In this document: piece after piece, positions 52,922 through 62,974 of the stretch
Numbering within the stretch: the stretch's first letter is position 1
How the letters are laid out: the number at the start of each line of letters is the position of its first letter
Origin: Paraburkholderia fungorum
GTDB lineage: Bacteria; Pseudomonadota; Gammaproteobacteria; Burkholderiales; Burkholderiaceae
Length of the DNA stretch: 64,000 nucleotides
Direction of reading: 5' to 3'
Assembly (NCBI RefSeq): GCF_902833645.1
Contig: NZ_CADFGE010000003.1
Span: 1-64,000 of the forward strand
Program-made: the position numbers and the translations under genes
The notes under the pieces: model-generated
What the model was told of the DNA's origin: nothing
What the model saw: only the letters and a program-made list of their open reading frames with translations
Databases searched by the model: none

Positions 52922-54313
52922 ATGAGTCGAATTTTCAATCCCGCATTGCGTGTCTGCGTGTTCGCGGCAGGCGCCGCGCTCGCCGTCACACTGGGTGCCC
53001 CGTCGTTTGCCAAAACCAGCCCGGAAGATCTCGCCAAACTCGAAGGCCCGCTCACGCCGATGGGCGCGGAGCGCGCAGGCAACACCGACGGCACGATCCC
53101 CGCGTGGAGCGGCAAATGGTTCGGCACGCCACCGGGCGTCGACTACAAGCCGGGCCAGCGTTTCCCCGATCCGTATGCGAACGAGAAGCCGCTCTTCGTG
53201 ATCACCGCGCAAAACATGCAGCAGTACGAAGCGCGTCTCACCGATGGCGAAAAAGCGCTGCTCAAGAAGTATCCCGACAGCTTCAAGATCCCGGTCTACC
53301 CGAGCCACCGCGATTTCAGCTATGGCGACGCCGTGTACAAGGACATTCGCCTGTACTCGCCCAATACCACGATGACGAAAGACCAGAACGGCCTGAAGGA
53401 CTTCCCGCCGGTCACGCCGTTCCCGGTGCCGAAAAACGGCGTCGAGGCGATGTGGAATCTGCGCTTCGCGTCCGCGGTCGAAGGCGAAACCGCGACCTAC
53501 GACCAGGCGGTGGTCTACCCCGACGGCAATATCGCGTGGGGCAAGGTGCAGTACGCGATTTACGGACCGCGCAGCGCGGACCATTTCGATCCGAAGAGCC
53601 CGTTGAACGCGAAGAGCTTCTTCCGCCAGACCACCATGCTGCCGCTCTCCGATCGCGGCACGATCATCACCGGCTACGAAATGTGGGACCAGGAAGGCTC
53701 CGACACCCGCCGCACATGGTCGTATAACCCCGGTACGCGGCGCGTACGCCAGGCGCCCGAGTTCGGCTTCGACCAGCCCGAAGGACCGGGTGGCTTTCGC
53801 ACCGTCGACGACGACCGCCTCTTCAACGGTTCGGGCGAGCGCTACGACTGGAAGATCCTCGGCAAGCGCGAAGTGTATGTGCCGTACGACAACTACAAGC
53901 TGATGGACCCGTCGATCAAATACACCGATCTGCTGACCAAGGGCCATGAGAACACGCAATACATGCGCTTCGAACTGCATCGCGTGTGGGTGTTGCAGGC
54001 TACGCTCAAGTCCGGCTATCGCCATCAATACGCGAAACGGGTGCTGTATCTCGACGAGGACACCTGGAACGCGGTCGCTGCCGACAACTACGACGCACGC
54101 GGCACGCTGTGGCGCACCAACCTTGCCCCGACGCTCTACGCGTACGACGCCAAATCGTTCTACTCGACCGCCGTGTTCTATCACGATCTGATCTCGGGTG
54201 CTTATTACGCGGACCGTCTGTCGAATCAGGAACCGATGCCGGTGCTCACACGCGGCTCGCAACTGACCGAAGCGTACTTCTCGCCGGATGCGATTCGCGG
54301 CGCGGGCAACTGA
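52922..54313 (+). CDS. DUF1329 periplasmic/outer-membrane-associated protein
   Basis: A 463-residue DUF1329 protein. The signal peptide ends near APSFAKT (about residue 28). Family marks are LTPMGAERAGNTDGTIPAWS, LYSPNTTMTKDQNGLKDFPP, RRTWSYNPGTRRVRQAPEFG and PYDNYKLMDPSIKYTDLLTK. The family has a LolB-like lipid-binding fold, so binding a lipid or steroid-like ligand in the periplasm is plausible. It follows the DUF1302 gene by 114 bases. A TTG at 52916 is an alternative start. Confidence 0.9.
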   Translation: MSRIFNPALRVCVFAAGAALAVTLGAPSFAKTSPEDLAKLEGPLTPMGAERAGNTDGTIPAWSGKWFGTPPGVDYKPGQRFPDPYANEKPLFVITAQNMQQYEARLTDGEKALLKKYPDSFKIPVYPSHRDFSYGDAVYKDIRLYSPNTTMTKDQNGLKDFPPVTPFPVPKNGVEAMWNLRFASAVEGETATYDQAVVYPDGNIAWGKVQYAIYGPRSADHFDPKSPLNAKSFFRQTTMLPLSDRGTIITGYEMWDQEGSDTRRTWSYNPGTRRVRQAPEFGFDQPEGPGGFRTVDDDRLFNGSGERYDWKILGKREVYVPYDNYKLMDPSIKYTDLLTKGHENTQYMRFELHRVWVLQATLKSGYRHQYAKRVLYLDEDTWNAVAADNYDARGTLWRTNLAPTLYAYDAKSFYSTAVFYHDLISGAYYADRLSNQEPMPVLTRGSQLTEAYFSPDAIRGAGN

Positions 54314-54340
54314 TTTCGTTGCCTCGCTAACGAAACCACG

Positions 54341-54377
54341 GCCGGGGACGGATTCAGGTCCAGCCCCGGCGCTTTTT
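54341..54377 (+). terminator. Hairpin with T-run between DUF1329 and the hydratase gene
   Basis: GCCGGGG (54341-54347) pairs with CCCCGGC (54364-54370), with an inner GGA/TCC pairing, then GCTTTTTCCTTT. It looks like an intrinsic terminator that would split or attenuate the transport-like genes from the lower-pathway genes 20 bases downstream. Confidence 0.6.
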
Positions 54378-54397
54378 CCTTTCTAATCGCGCCCGCC

Positions 54398-55180
54398 ATG
54401 ACTTCGACACTACATACCACGCTCGGCGACGAGCTTTACCGCGCATGGCACGAGCGTGCGCCGATCGCACCGTTTTCGGCGCGCGCCGAGGGTTTGTCGC
54501 TTGCCGACGCTTACCGCGTGCAGCAGCACTTCGTCGCCCGCCGCATTCAAGCCGGCGAAACCATTGTCGGCAAGAAGATCGGCGTAACGAGCCAGGCCGT
54601 GCAGGACATGCTCGACGTGCGCCAGCCGGATTTCGGCGTGCTGCTTTCCGGCATGCACTATGTCGCAGGCGAAAACATCCCGATCGACAAGCTGATCGCG
54701 CCGCGCGCGGAAGGCGAGATAGCGTTCTATCTGAAAGACGATCTGCGCGGTCCGGGCATCACGCGAGACGACGTACTTACGGCAACCGAAACGGTCGGCG
54801 CGTGCTTCGAAATCGTCGATTCGCGCATCCGCGACTGGGCGATTCGCATCGGCGACACGGTGGCCGACAACGCGTCATGCGGTGTCTACGTGCTTGGCGA
54901 AGAACGCGTCGCGCCACATACGCTCGATCTCGCGGCCTGCCACATGGTGCTCGATAAGAACGGCGCGCGTGCCGCGGAAGGCTTCGGCGCCGCCGCGCTA
55001 GGTCACCCCGCCGATGCAGTCTCGTGGCTTGCAAACACGCTGGGCGACCTCGGTGTGCCACTGCTCGCCGGAGAAGTGGTGTTGTCGGGTTCGCTGGCGG
55101 CGTTGATTCCTGTCACCCGTGGCGACCAGTTGCACATGCGGATCGAAGGTATCGGCAGTTGTTCGGTGCGCTTCATCTGA
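54398..55180 (+). CDS. 2-hydroxypenta-2,4-dienoate hydratase (TesE/HsaE/MhpD-like)
   Basis: A 260-residue FAH-like hydratase that adds water to a 2-hydroxydienoate to give a 4-hydroxy-2-oxoacid. Marks: GKKIGVTSQAVQDMLDVRQP, DFGVLLSGMHY, RAEGEIAFYLKDDLRGPGI, CFEIVDSRIRDWAIRIGDTV, ADNASCGVYVLGEE and GEVVLSGSLAALIPV. It is the first of three lower meta-pathway genes in the usual order hydratase, dehydrogenase, aldolase. No strong Shine-Dalgarno precedes its ATG. Confidence 0.92.
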   Translation: MTSTLHTTLGDELYRAWHERAPIAPFSARAEGLSLADAYRVQQHFVARRIQAGETIVGKKIGVTSQAVQDMLDVRQPDFGVLLSGMHYVAGENIPIDKLIAPRAEGEIAFYLKDDLRGPGITRDDVLTATETVGACFEIVDSRIRDWAIRIGDTVADNASCGVYVLGEERVAPHTLDLAACHMVLDKNGARAAEGFGAAALGHPADAVSWLANTLGDLGVPLLAGEVVLSGSLAALIPVTRGDQLHMRIEGIGSCSVRFI

Positions 55181-55239
55181 GCATTCATCCGAGCACTTCG
55201 TCTGAGCGCTTCACCGTCTTTTCCTTGAGGATGCATTGA

Positions 55240-56139
55240 ATGAGCAAGATCAAATGCGCGTTGATCGGGCCCGGCAATATCGGCACCGATCTACTGTACA
55301 AACTGCGCCGCAGCGCGGTACTCGAACCCGTGTGGATGGTCGGTGTCGACCCGGATTCCGACGGCCTCGCACGGGCCCGCGAGATGGGTTTGAAAACGAC
55401 GGCCGACGGCATTGACGGCCTGCTGCCCCATCTGGCCTCCGACGATATTCGTATCGCCTTCGACGCCACCTCCGCGTATGTCCACCGCGAGCATTCCGAC
55501 AAGCTGACCGCGCGCGGCGTGCGCGTGATCGACCTGACACCTGCCGCGATCGGCCCATTCTGCGTGCCGCCGGTCAACCTCGCCGCGCAGATCGACCAGC
55601 AGGCCATGAATGTCAACATGGTCACCTGCGGCGGCCAGGCGACGATTCCGATGGTGTACGCCGTTTCACGCGTACAGCGCGTGGCGTATGGCGAGATCGT
55701 CGCGACTGTGTCGTCGCGTTCAGTCGGCCCTGGCACGCGCAAGAACATCGACGAGTTCACCCGCACCACTTCGCTCGCGATCGAACAGATCGGCGGCGCG
55801 GCGGTAGGCAAGGCGATCATCGTGATCAATCCGGCCGAACCGCCGTTGATCATGCGCGACACGATCCATTGCCTGACCGAGACCGATCCGGACGTCGAGG
55901 CGATCACGGCTTCCGTCCACGCGATGATTGATGAAGTACGCCAGTACGTGCCCGGCTATACGTTGAAAAACGGTCCTGTGTTCGACGGCCGCCGCGTGTC
56001 TGTGTTCATGGAGGTCGAAGGTCTCGGCGACTATCTGCCGAAATATGCAGGCAATCTCGACATCATGACCGCGGCCGCCGCGCGTACTGCCGAAGTCTTT
56101 GCCCAACAGATGCTTGCCGCATCCCCTGCCACTGCGTAA
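55240..56139 (+). CDS. mhpF: Acetaldehyde/propionaldehyde dehydrogenase (acylating)
   Basis: A 299-residue CoA-acylating aldehyde dehydrogenase of the MhpF/BphJ/TesF/HsaG family, converting the aldehyde released by the aldolase to acyl-CoA. Marks: [20 protein letters not shown] (NAD site), [18 protein letters not shown], the catalytic Cys130 in [16 protein letters not shown], and VIINPAEPP-type [14 protein letters not shown]. It works in a channelling complex with the next gene product. The 59-base gap before it contains three imperfect copies of a TTC-TCTGAGCG-like 12-mer. Confidence 0.96.
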   Translation: MSKIKCALIGPGNIGTDLLYKLRRSAVLEPVWMVGVDPDSDGLARAREMGLKTTADGIDGLLPHLASDDIRIAFDATSAYVHREHSDKLTARGVRVIDLTPAAIGPFCVPPVNLAAQIDQQAMNVNMVTCGGQATIPMVYAVSRVQRVAYGEIVATVSSRSVGPGTRKNIDEFTRTTSLAIEQIGGAAVGKAIIVINPAEPPLIMRDTIHCLTETDPDVEAITASVHAMIDEVRQYVPGYTLKNGPVFDGRRVSVFMEVEGLGDYLPKYAGNLDIMTAAAARTAEVFAQQMLAASPATA

Positions 56140-56148
56140 GGAGCTCCC

Positions 56149-57180
56149 ATGTCATTAGCAGGAACCCGCATTACCGTCCACGACATGACGTTGCGCGACG
56201 GCATGCATCCCAAGCGTCACCAGATTTCACTCGACCAGATGCGCTCGATTGCGCGCGGTCTCGACACCGCTGGCGTACCGCTCATTGAAGTCACGCACGG
56301 CGACGGCCTGGGTGGCGCATCGGTTAACTACGGATTTCCGGCGCATACCGACGAGGCCTATTTAAGCGCCGTGATTGAAGACCTAAAACAGGCCCGGGTT
56401 TCTGCGCTTTTGATACCGGGCATCGGCACGGTTGAGCATTTGCGCATGGCGCACGGGCTTGGCGTGCACACGATTCGTGTGGCGACGCATTGCACGGAAG
56501 CGGACGTGTCCGAGCAGCACATAGGTCTTGCCCGCAAGCTCGAGATGGACACGGTGGGCTTTTTGATGATGGCGCACATGTCGCCACCCGAGCAGCTCGT
56601 CAAGCAGGCGAAGCTGATGGAGTCGTACGGTGCGAACTGTATCTACATTACCGACTCGGCCGGTTATATGTTGCCTGACGATGTGACTGCGCGCATTGGC
56701 TTGGTTCGTGCTGCGTTGAAACCTGAGACCGAGTTGGGGTTTCATGGCCATCACAATCTTGCGATGGGTGTTGCGAATTCGATTGCGGCTATTGCTGCCG
56801 GGGCCAATCGTATCGACGCGGCGGCTGCGGGGCTTGGTGCTGGTGCCGGCAATACGCCGATGGAAGTTTTTATTGCTGTGTGCGAGCGGATGGGGATCGA
56901 GACGGGTGTCGATGTGTTTGGGATTTCGGATGTTGCCGAGGATCTTGTCGTGCCGATTATGGATGCGCCGATCCGGATCGATCGCGATGCGTTGACGCTT
57001 GGGTATGCGGGAGTGTATTCGTCGTTTTTGCTGTTTGCCAAGCGGGCTGAAGCGAAGTATCGGGTTCCGGCACGGGATATTCTTGTTGAAATGGGGAGGA
57101 GGCGCCTGGTCGGTGGGCAGGAGGATATGATTGAAGATACGGCGTTGACGCTTGCTCGCGAGAGGGAGGTTTTGGTGTAA
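56149..57180 (+). CDS. mhpE: 4-hydroxy-2-oxovalerate (or hydroxy-oxohexanoate) aldolase
   Basis: A 343-residue class II pyruvate aldolase of the MhpE/BphI/TesG/HsaF family, cleaving a 4-hydroxy-2-oxoacid to pyruvate and an aldehyde. Marks: [16 protein letters not shown] (Arg16, Asp17 and His20), [50 protein letters not shown] (metal histidines) and [17 protein letters not shown]. It starts nine bases after the dehydrogenase with TAAGGAGCT upstream. From about base 56390 on, codons become G- and T-rich (many GTT, TTT, GGG), unlike the first third. The change grows towards the repeat element that follows. Confidence 0.96.
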   Translation: MSLAGTRITVHDMTLRDGMHPKRHQISLDQMRSIARGLDTAGVPLIEVTHGDGLGGASVNYGFPAHTDEAYLSAVIEDLKQARVSALLIPGIGTVEHLRMAHGLGVHTIRVATHCTEADVSEQHIGLARKLEMDTVGFLMMAHMSPPEQLVKQAKLMESYGANCIYITDSAGYMLPDDVTARIGLVRAALKPETELGFHGHHNLAMGVANSIAAIAAGANRIDAAAAGLGAGAGNTPMEVFIAVCERMGIETGVDVFGISDVAEDLVVPIMDAPIRIDRDALTLGYAGVYSSFLLFAKRAEAKYRVPARDILVEMGRRRLVGGQEDMIEDTALTLAREREVLV

Positions 57181-57217
57181 AGGTTTTGGGGGGTGTTCTG
57201 TTGTTGGGCTTTTGGCC

Positions 57218-57860
57218 TTTCCTTGCTGTGTTAGTGGTCTATTAGCGTTGCCCCTGTGCGGGGCGGCACCTACTTTTCTTTGCCTGCCGCAAAGAAAAGT
57301 AGGCAAAAGAAAGCGGCTCAAACCGCCAGCTCATAAGCGGGTCCCCCGCACAGCCACGGTAGTGGTGCATCTGGAATTTGTCGCCTCGCACACTCCGCAC
57401 CTTTGACAAAGGACTCATCAGCTCCCACTCCGCACTGCGTGCGTCGCGGACGGGTCTGCCAGGGAAACCGGCGGGTTTACTTCGCACAGCGGAGCCACGG
57501 CTTCGCCGTGGCAAGGTACCAATGCATAAGCAACACGGCATTCTGGAGGTGCCATCGCGCCACGTACGGCGCACGGCAAAACGCAGCGGGTGGTGTTCAG
57601 AACTGGGCGTCGGCGCGCGCAGCGCCGCCGGAGGTATGACTGCCTTGTCACTGAGGCGGAGTGTGCGAGGCGACAGATTCCAGATGCACCACTACCGTGG
57701 CTGCGCGGGGGACCCACTTAAGAATTAGCGGTGTGAGCCGCTTTCTCTTGCCTACTTCTCTTTGCGGCGGCAAAGAGAAGTAGGTGCCGCCCCGCACAGG
57801 GGCAACGCTAATAGACCACTAACAAATCAAGGAAAGGCCAAAAAAGTCCAAAAGACCAAC
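57218..57860. repeat. Repeat element copy B with inverted-repeat ends
   Basis: About 640 bases. Left arm 57218-57380 and right arm 57663-57860 are inverted copies, each with an internal hairpin (CCTACTTTTCTTTGC and complement) and the block GTTGCCCCTGTGCGGGGCGG. Interior modules match copy A at 0.09-0.88 kb but in reversed order and strand, so B is an inverted copy of A. The interior is shorter than in A. No plausible gene: frames are Arg/Ala-rich. Bases 57861-57952, between the element and the Rieske gene, hold an A/C-rich spacer. Confidence 0.78.
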
Positions 57861-57952
57861 AACAGAACGGACCACTAACAAACCAGGAAAAAGCCAAACC
57901 GCCAGCTCAACAAGCAACCCGCCGAGCAGGCAAAAAACGCCCCCAAAAAATC

Positions 57953-59032
57953 TCACTCTTCAAACACATGCCGCAAGGCCCCACCCCTCCCCGCCCCCTC
58001 CCGAACCTTAATCTCCACGACCTTTCTCGCCGTACTGGAAGGCCGCACCTCCGCGGCGTCGACATAAAACTGCGAGTACCAATCACGCATCTGATACAAC
58101 GGACCATCACCCTCACACAACAGCGGATTGTCAATCCGCGTCTTCGTATCCCAGATCGCGACGTCCTCATAAAACGCAGCCTGCGCCTGCTTCGAATAAG
58201 CACGCGCAATCTCCATGTTCTGCTCTTCGGATAAACCCGGCACCTTCTTCACCATCACGCCATACCGCAATTCGAAGCTGTTCATATCGACCGGCACATG
58301 ACAGTTCAGCAGAATCGAATGAATCGGATGACCACCACTCTTACCCGTCATTTCCGTGATGTGATATGCCGGACCAAAGTAAGTGGACAGCGCGATCAGT
58401 TCGTCATCCCCCAGCCGCTCGCTGCGGCCAACCAGCAATTGCGTTGCCTTATGCCCTTCGAACAGATTCGCGAAATAATCGACCGGCGCGCCGTGCACAG
58501 TAGCAAAGTGAGCCATGTCGGAGATGTTGTCGACCAGCTCGCGGCAGTTCGTGTCGATCTTCATCAGATCCACAACCCAATCGGACCATTCGTCGGAAAA
58601 ACATGCGTCGATACGGGGAATCGCAACATCTTCGCCCGGCGGATTGCCCTCGGGGTCATGCCAGATGAACAGCAACTGGTTCTGTTCGCAAGTCTGCCAG
58701 GCGCCGATCCTGGCCTTCGGCGGAATCCGCTTGCAGTACGGAATCGACTGGCAGTTGCCTTCGCCGTCCCACTGCCAGCCGTGAAACGGACACACCAGCG
58801 TGTCGCCGTCCACACGGCCAGTGCTCAGATCACCACCCATGTGCGGGCAGTAGCCATCGACCACGTTCACCTTCCCCTGTGAATCCATGAACGCAGCAAG
58901 ACGTTGGCCAAAAATGTTCAGCGTATGCGGCTTGCCATCCTTGTATTCGCTGGCAAGACCAAGACAATGCCAGCCGCGTGCATATCGCTGCACCAACGGC
59001 TGCGCTTCAATTCTGTAGGGCCGTGCGGACAT
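57953..59032 (-). CDS. Rieske oxygenase, KshA-like (3-ketosteroid 9alpha-hydroxylase-type)
   Basis: A 359-residue oxygenase subunit. Rieske cluster ligands are Cys62/His64 (CPHMGG) and Cys81/His84 (CPFHGW). The mononuclear iron site is LVDNISDMAHFATVH with His175, His180 and a nearby Asp. The run IPYCKRIPPKARIGAW and the following HDPEGNPP closely recall KshA, which 9alpha-hydroxylates 3-ketosteroids. A separate reductase would be needed and is not in the window. GGAGGAGATAAGAG precedes the ATG. The 3' end is G/T-rich on the coding strand next to repeat B. Other ring-hydroxylating roles cannot be excluded. Confidence 0.85.
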   Translation of the reverse strand: MSARPYRIEAQPLVQRYARGWHCLGLASEYKDGKPHTLNIFGQRLAAFMDSQGKVNVVDGYCPHMGGDLSTGRVDGDTLVCPFHGWQWDGEGNCQSIPYCKRIPPKARIGAWQTCEQNQLLFIWHDPEGNPPGEDVAIPRIDACFSDEWSDWVVDLMKIDTNCRELVDNISDMAHFATVHGAPVDYFANLFEGHKATQLLVGRSERLGDDELIALSTYFGPAYHITEMTGKSGGHPIHSILLNCHVPVDMNSFELRYGVMVKKVPGLSEEQNMEIARAYSKQAQAAFYEDVAIWDTKTRIDNPLLCEGDGPLYQMRDWYSQFYVDAAEVRPSSTARKVVEIKVREGAGRGGALRHVFEE

Positions 59033-59232
59033 CTCTTATCTCCTCCAATGGAAAAGACGGCGCTTCTGATTAGCCGCCGTCATCAATACTTCTGCAGAGC
59101 GCGGGCAGATTTTCGTGCTCACGCCTGACGATAAGCGCCACGCACTCCGCCTTCATCGTCCCGATGGACTAGGGACTTCAGCTACGCCTCAGCGCCTCGC
59201 CCGCGCGTTGTTTGCACGGCACCCGCACGTCG

Positions 59233-61743
59233 TTAGCGCCCCGGATTGCCATGCTCGAGCGCAGCCGGCTCGACCTCGCCAGGAGCCGGTGCAGCACCGC
59301 GCACAGGTGCATCAGCCGCCCCGGTCGGGTTTCGTACGTTCGTAACGGCCACGCCCGCTGCGCCGATCCGCGAACCCGCGCGCCGCTCCGCCTGCTCCAC
59401 CCCAAGCCATGCCGCCAGCGCCGGCAACAGAAACACCGCACCGAACAGGTTGACGAGAAACATGAAGGCAAGCAGCACCCCCATATCCACCTGAAACTTG
59501 AGTGCGGAGAACGCCCATGTCCCCACGCCGATGAACATGGTCACCGCGGTAAACAAGGCCGCGGTGCCGCGTTGCCGCATCGCCGCCGCGAACGCTTCGG
59601 GCAACGAGGCTCCGCCGCGCACTTCATGCTGCAAACGTTCGTACAGGTAGATGCCGTAGTCGACGCCCACCCCCACACCCAGCGTAATCACCGGCAAGGT
59701 GGCGACCTTCAGCCCGATACCGAGCCACGCCATCACCGCGTTGCACAAAATCGACACCACGGTCAGCGGCACGACGATGCACAACACCGCACGCCACGAC
59801 CGGAAGGTCACGAAGCACAGCAACGCGATCGCACCGAAAATCGACAGCAACATCGCCACCTCGGCGTCGCCAACCGCTTCGTTGGTCGCCGCCATCACGC
59901 CGACATTGCCGCCCGCGAGCCTGAAAGCGATATTCGGCGTGTGATCCTGCGCCGCCAGACGTTTGATCTCATCGACGATATGCGCGATCGTCTTGCCTTC
60001 GTGATCGGTGGTGTAGATCAACACCTGAATCGCCTGACAGTTCTCGGTGTTCATACCGTTGTCGGGATCGAAGGCGCTCGAACCCTGGGTAAGGCCATCG
60101 CTCGAACGCGGCAGCGCACCCCAGCGCGGATTGCCTTCATTGAAAGCGGCAATTGAAATCTTCGCAAGCGAAGGCACGCTCACCACCGACTGCACGCCCG
60201 CCACACCGCGCATCTCCATCTCGAAGCGCTCGATTGCGCTCATCACCGGGTAATGCAGACAGGCATCGTCGTAACCGGTGGTCTCGACGATCACCGCGAG
60301 CGCATCGACGCCAATGTTGTACTGACTCGTGATGCGCGCGTTATCGAGGTTGTAGCGCGAAGTGGCGCGTAGCTCGGGAGCGCCGGCGCCAATGTCGCCA
60401 ATCTGAAGCTTGCGCGACTCCCTCGCGCCGAACGCGAGCAATAACAGCGCGATCACGAACACGCCGAGAGCGGGCGCGGGACGCGCGAACATCGCGAAGC
60501 GCGTCCACAGGCGGCTGCCACCCTGCGCCGCGCGGTTTTTTGCACGCGCCAGCGTGCCGGCTTCCAATCGTGTGTACGACAAAAGAATCGGCAGAAAAAC
60601 CTTGTTGGTGACGATCATCAGCAGTACACCGAGGCACGCCGTGACACCTAACTCACGCACGATCTCGATCTGGATGCGCATGATCACCATAAAGCCCAGC
60701 GCATTCGTCAGCAGTGCAACGGTGCCCGGCACGAACAACTTGCGAAAAGCGTCGCGGGCGGCATCGGTCGAGGACATGCCCGCAACCAGCGCCTGCTTCC
60801 ACGCATTGGTCATCTGCACGGCGTGCGAAACGCCAATCGAGAAAATCAGAAACGGCACGAGGATCGACATCGGATCGATACCGAGGCCCAGCACCGGCAA
60901 CGCGCCGAGCAGCCACACCACCGGCAGCAACGCGACGAACAGCGCAAGCACCGTGGTCTTCGCCGAGCGCGTGTAGGCAAACAGCAACGCAGCCGTAATC
61001 AGGAATGCGAGGGCGAAAAAGCCGATTACGCCGCTGATTCCCGCCTCCACATCTCCCACGAGCTTCGCGAAGCCGATAATGTCGACCTCGACATGCTGGT
61101 TCGAATAGCGCGCACGGATCTGTTCGAGTTGCCGCGCCACCGCGCTGTAATCCAGATGCTTGCCGGTAACCGGATCGGTCTCGCGCAACTCCGCGCGAAT
61201 CAGCGCGGAATGCAGGTCATTACCGACCAATCGGCCGATCTGCCCTGAACGCGCCACGTTGCGGCGCACTTTGGCGAGATCGTCGGGATTGCTGCTGCTA
61301 AATTGGCCTGGCACGACCACGTCCCCGCGAAAACCCGCTTCGGTGACCTCCGTGTAGCGCACATTCGGCGTGAACAGCGAAAACACGCGCGAGCGGTTCA
61401 CGCCGGGAATGAAGAACACGTCATCGGTCGCGTGGCGCAGATCGTCCATGAACGCCGGGTTGTAGATGTCGCCGCGACCCTTCCAGCGCAGACTCACGAG
61501 AATCGTGTTGGCGCCCGGAAAAGCACTCGCATAGCGGTTGAACACCTGCATATACGGGTGCTGCATCGGGATCATCTTGTTGAAGCCGGGATCGAGCCGC
61601 AGACGCGTCGCGGACCAGCCCAGCGCGACGGTCACCGCGAGACACAGCGTCAGCAGAATGCGCCGGTGCCGCATGATGGCGTCGGCGCAGCGCTCGACAA
61701 AACGCGAAAGGCGGGACGAAGAAGGACGGGACGATGCGTTCAT
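59233..61743 (-). CDS. MMPL/RND-family transporter
   Basis: An 836-residue inner-membrane RND-superfamily protein of the MMPL/HpnN-like type, single-chain with twelve expected helices in two repeats. Each repeat has a large periplasmic domain (about 50-225 and 445-625) and a five-helix block with GxxxD-like motifs (IGVSHAVQMTNAWKQAL; GVGVGVDYGIYLYERL). The Ala/Pro-rich tail (last about 45 residues) is cytoplasmic. Such proteins move lipids or other hydrophobic molecules and often accompany DUF1302, DUF1329 and YCF48 genes, all present nearby. Uptake or trafficking of the island's substrate is the working idea (inference). Confidence 0.9.
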   Translation of the reverse strand: MNASSRPSSSRLSRFVERCADAIMRHRRILLTLCLAVTVALGWSATRLRLDPGFNKMIPMQHPYMQVFNRYASAFPGANTILVSLRWKGRGDIYNPAFMDDLRHATDDVFFIPGVNRSRVFSLFTPNVRYTEVTEAGFRGDVVVPGQFSSSNPDDLAKVRRNVARSGQIGRLVGNDLHSALIRAELRETDPVTGKHLDYSAVARQLEQIRARYSNQHVEVDIIGFAKLVGDVEAGISGVIGFFALAFLITAALLFAYTRSAKTTVLALFVALLPVVWLLGALPVLGLGIDPMSILVPFLIFSIGVSHAVQMTNAWKQALVAGMSSTDAARDAFRKLFVPGTVALLTNALGFMVIMRIQIEIVRELGVTACLGVLLMIVTNKVFLPILLSYTRLEAGTLARAKNRAAQGGSRLWTRFAMFARPAPALGVFVIALLLLAFGARESRKLQIGDIGAGAPELRATSRYNLDNARITSQYNIGVDALAVIVETTGYDDACLHYPVMSAIERFEMEMRGVAGVQSVVSVPSLAKISIAAFNEGNPRWGALPRSSDGLTQGSSAFDPDNGMNTENCQAIQVLIYTTDHEGKTIAHIVDEIKRLAAQDHTPNIAFRLAGGNVGVMAATNEAVGDAEVAMLLSIFGAIALLCFVTFRSWRAVLCIVVPLTVVSILCNAVMAWLGIGLKVATLPVITLGVGVGVDYGIYLYERLQHEVRGGASLPEAFAAAMRQRGTAALFTAVTMFIGVGTWAFSALKFQVDMGVLLAFMFLVNLFGAVFLLPALAAWLGVEQAERRAGSRIGAAGVAVTNVRNPTGAADAPVRGAAPAPGEVEPAALEHGNPGR

Positions 61744-61840
61744 GGTGCGTCTCACGGCAAAACAACGGGGAGCGCGGCGGGCGTGGCGAGTCGGTGGCCG
61801 GCGGGCGCGCTATGGAATTCGGCGAACGAAACCGAAGGAT

Positions 61841-62851
61841 TCAGGACGGTGACGCGCCGAGCGACGCGTGCAGCGGCGCAAGCGGTGGCTGGGCCGCCGG
61901 CGAAACCGGCAGCAACGCCACGCCCGCCTCCCCGCCCAACGCCAGCTCGCCATGCCCGGCGTCGACCACGGCCGCGAGGCTCTGCACGCCGCCCACCTTG
62001 CGCACCGTGAAGCTCTGTCCGTTATCGCGCGAGATCACGATCGCACCGCCCTGGCCGACCAGCACCAGTTCGCCGTCGGACAGTTGCACCGCGCCGAAAT
62101 ACGAGGTGCCGACGTGACTGTCGATATGCGTCCACGTGCTGCCCTGATCGGTACTGCGCAGCACGTTGCCGCGCATGCCGTATGCGAGCCAGTCGCCGTT
62201 CTCCAGCTTCAGCACGCCGAATAGCGAACCCTGATAGGGCACGGGCCGCTTCTCCCAACTCGCGCCGTTGTCGGTCGAGAGGAGCAGCGTGCCGGTTTCG
62301 CCCGCGATGATCAAACGGCCACTTGCATCGCCGGCAATCGCATTCAGGTGCCGATCGTCGGCGGGCGTTTTCTGTTGGGTCCAGGTGGCGCCCGCATCGT
62401 GCGAAACGAACAACTGGCCGAAGCTGCCGCTGGCGAACACCAGTCCGCTCGCATTGCCCCACACCGACAGCAGCGGGTCCGAATGCTTGCGATCGAAGTG
62501 CACCTCGCTCCAATGCGCGCCGCCATCGACGGTACGTACGATCCAGCCGTCATGTCCTACCGCGATGCCGATACGCGGCGTGATAAAAAACACCTGGGTA
62601 AGCGCGGACGCTTCGTCGGAGGCCACCGCGGCTTGCCGCCAGGACGCGCCCGCGTCGTCGCTCAACAGAATGACGCCTCGCTCGCACACCGCGACGAGAC
62701 GCCTGCCCGCTCGGGCAAGTCCGTTGATCTGCAGGCGGTCGGCCTGAATGGCAGTCGCCGCGAAAGCCGGCAGCGGGCGAGGCGAAAACGCAAACAGCGC
62801 CGCGCCCAGCACGGCAGCAGAGAGCAGCAAACCGGGTAGTGTTGATTTCAT
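61841..62851 (-). CDS. YCF48/BNR-type periplasmic beta-propeller protein
   Basis: A 336-residue secreted protein: signal peptide MKSTLPGLLLSAAVLGAALF (cut near AFAATA), then repeated sialidase/YCF48-like units recognisable by their S-x-D-x-G-x-x-W boxes (LLSDDAGASWRQ, FVSHDAGATWTQ, LLSTDNGASWEK, LRSTDQGSTWTH, VISRDNGQSFTV), roughly one per 45 residues. That predicts a six- or seven-bladed propeller. It lies directly ahead of the RND gene with AGGAGAC before its ATG, so it is probably the periplasmic partner of that transporter. Confidence 0.9.
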   Translation of the reverse strand: MKSTLPGLLLSAAVLGAALFAFSPRPLPAFAATAIQADRLQINGLARAGRRLVAVCERGVILLSDDAGASWRQAAVASDEASALTQVFFITPRIGIAVGHDGWIVRTVDGGAHWSEVHFDRKHSDPLLSVWGNASGLVFASGSFGQLFVSHDAGATWTQQKTPADDRHLNAIAGDASGRLIIAGETGTLLLSTDNGASWEKRPVPYQGSLFGVLKLENGDWLAYGMRGNVLRSTDQGSTWTHIDSHVGTSYFGAVQLSDGELVLVGQGGAIVISRDNGQSFTVRKVGGVQSLAAVVDAGHGELALGGEAGVALLPVSPAAQPPLAPLHASLGASPS

Positions 62852-62974
62852 TTTTTGTCTCCTGTCGACCGGAGTTCGCGCTTTAGCGTGTCGTCCAGAG
62901 TTCGCGCCTTGTCGCGCTACTCAGGTCCCACGCAGAGCACTTACTCTGGTTCCATGCAAAGCTCCGAGTGCGGT

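Noticed and set aside
52901..54262. 453-codon minus-strand frame over the DUF1329 gene
   Set aside because: Antisense shadow; the plus frame has signal peptide and family motifs.
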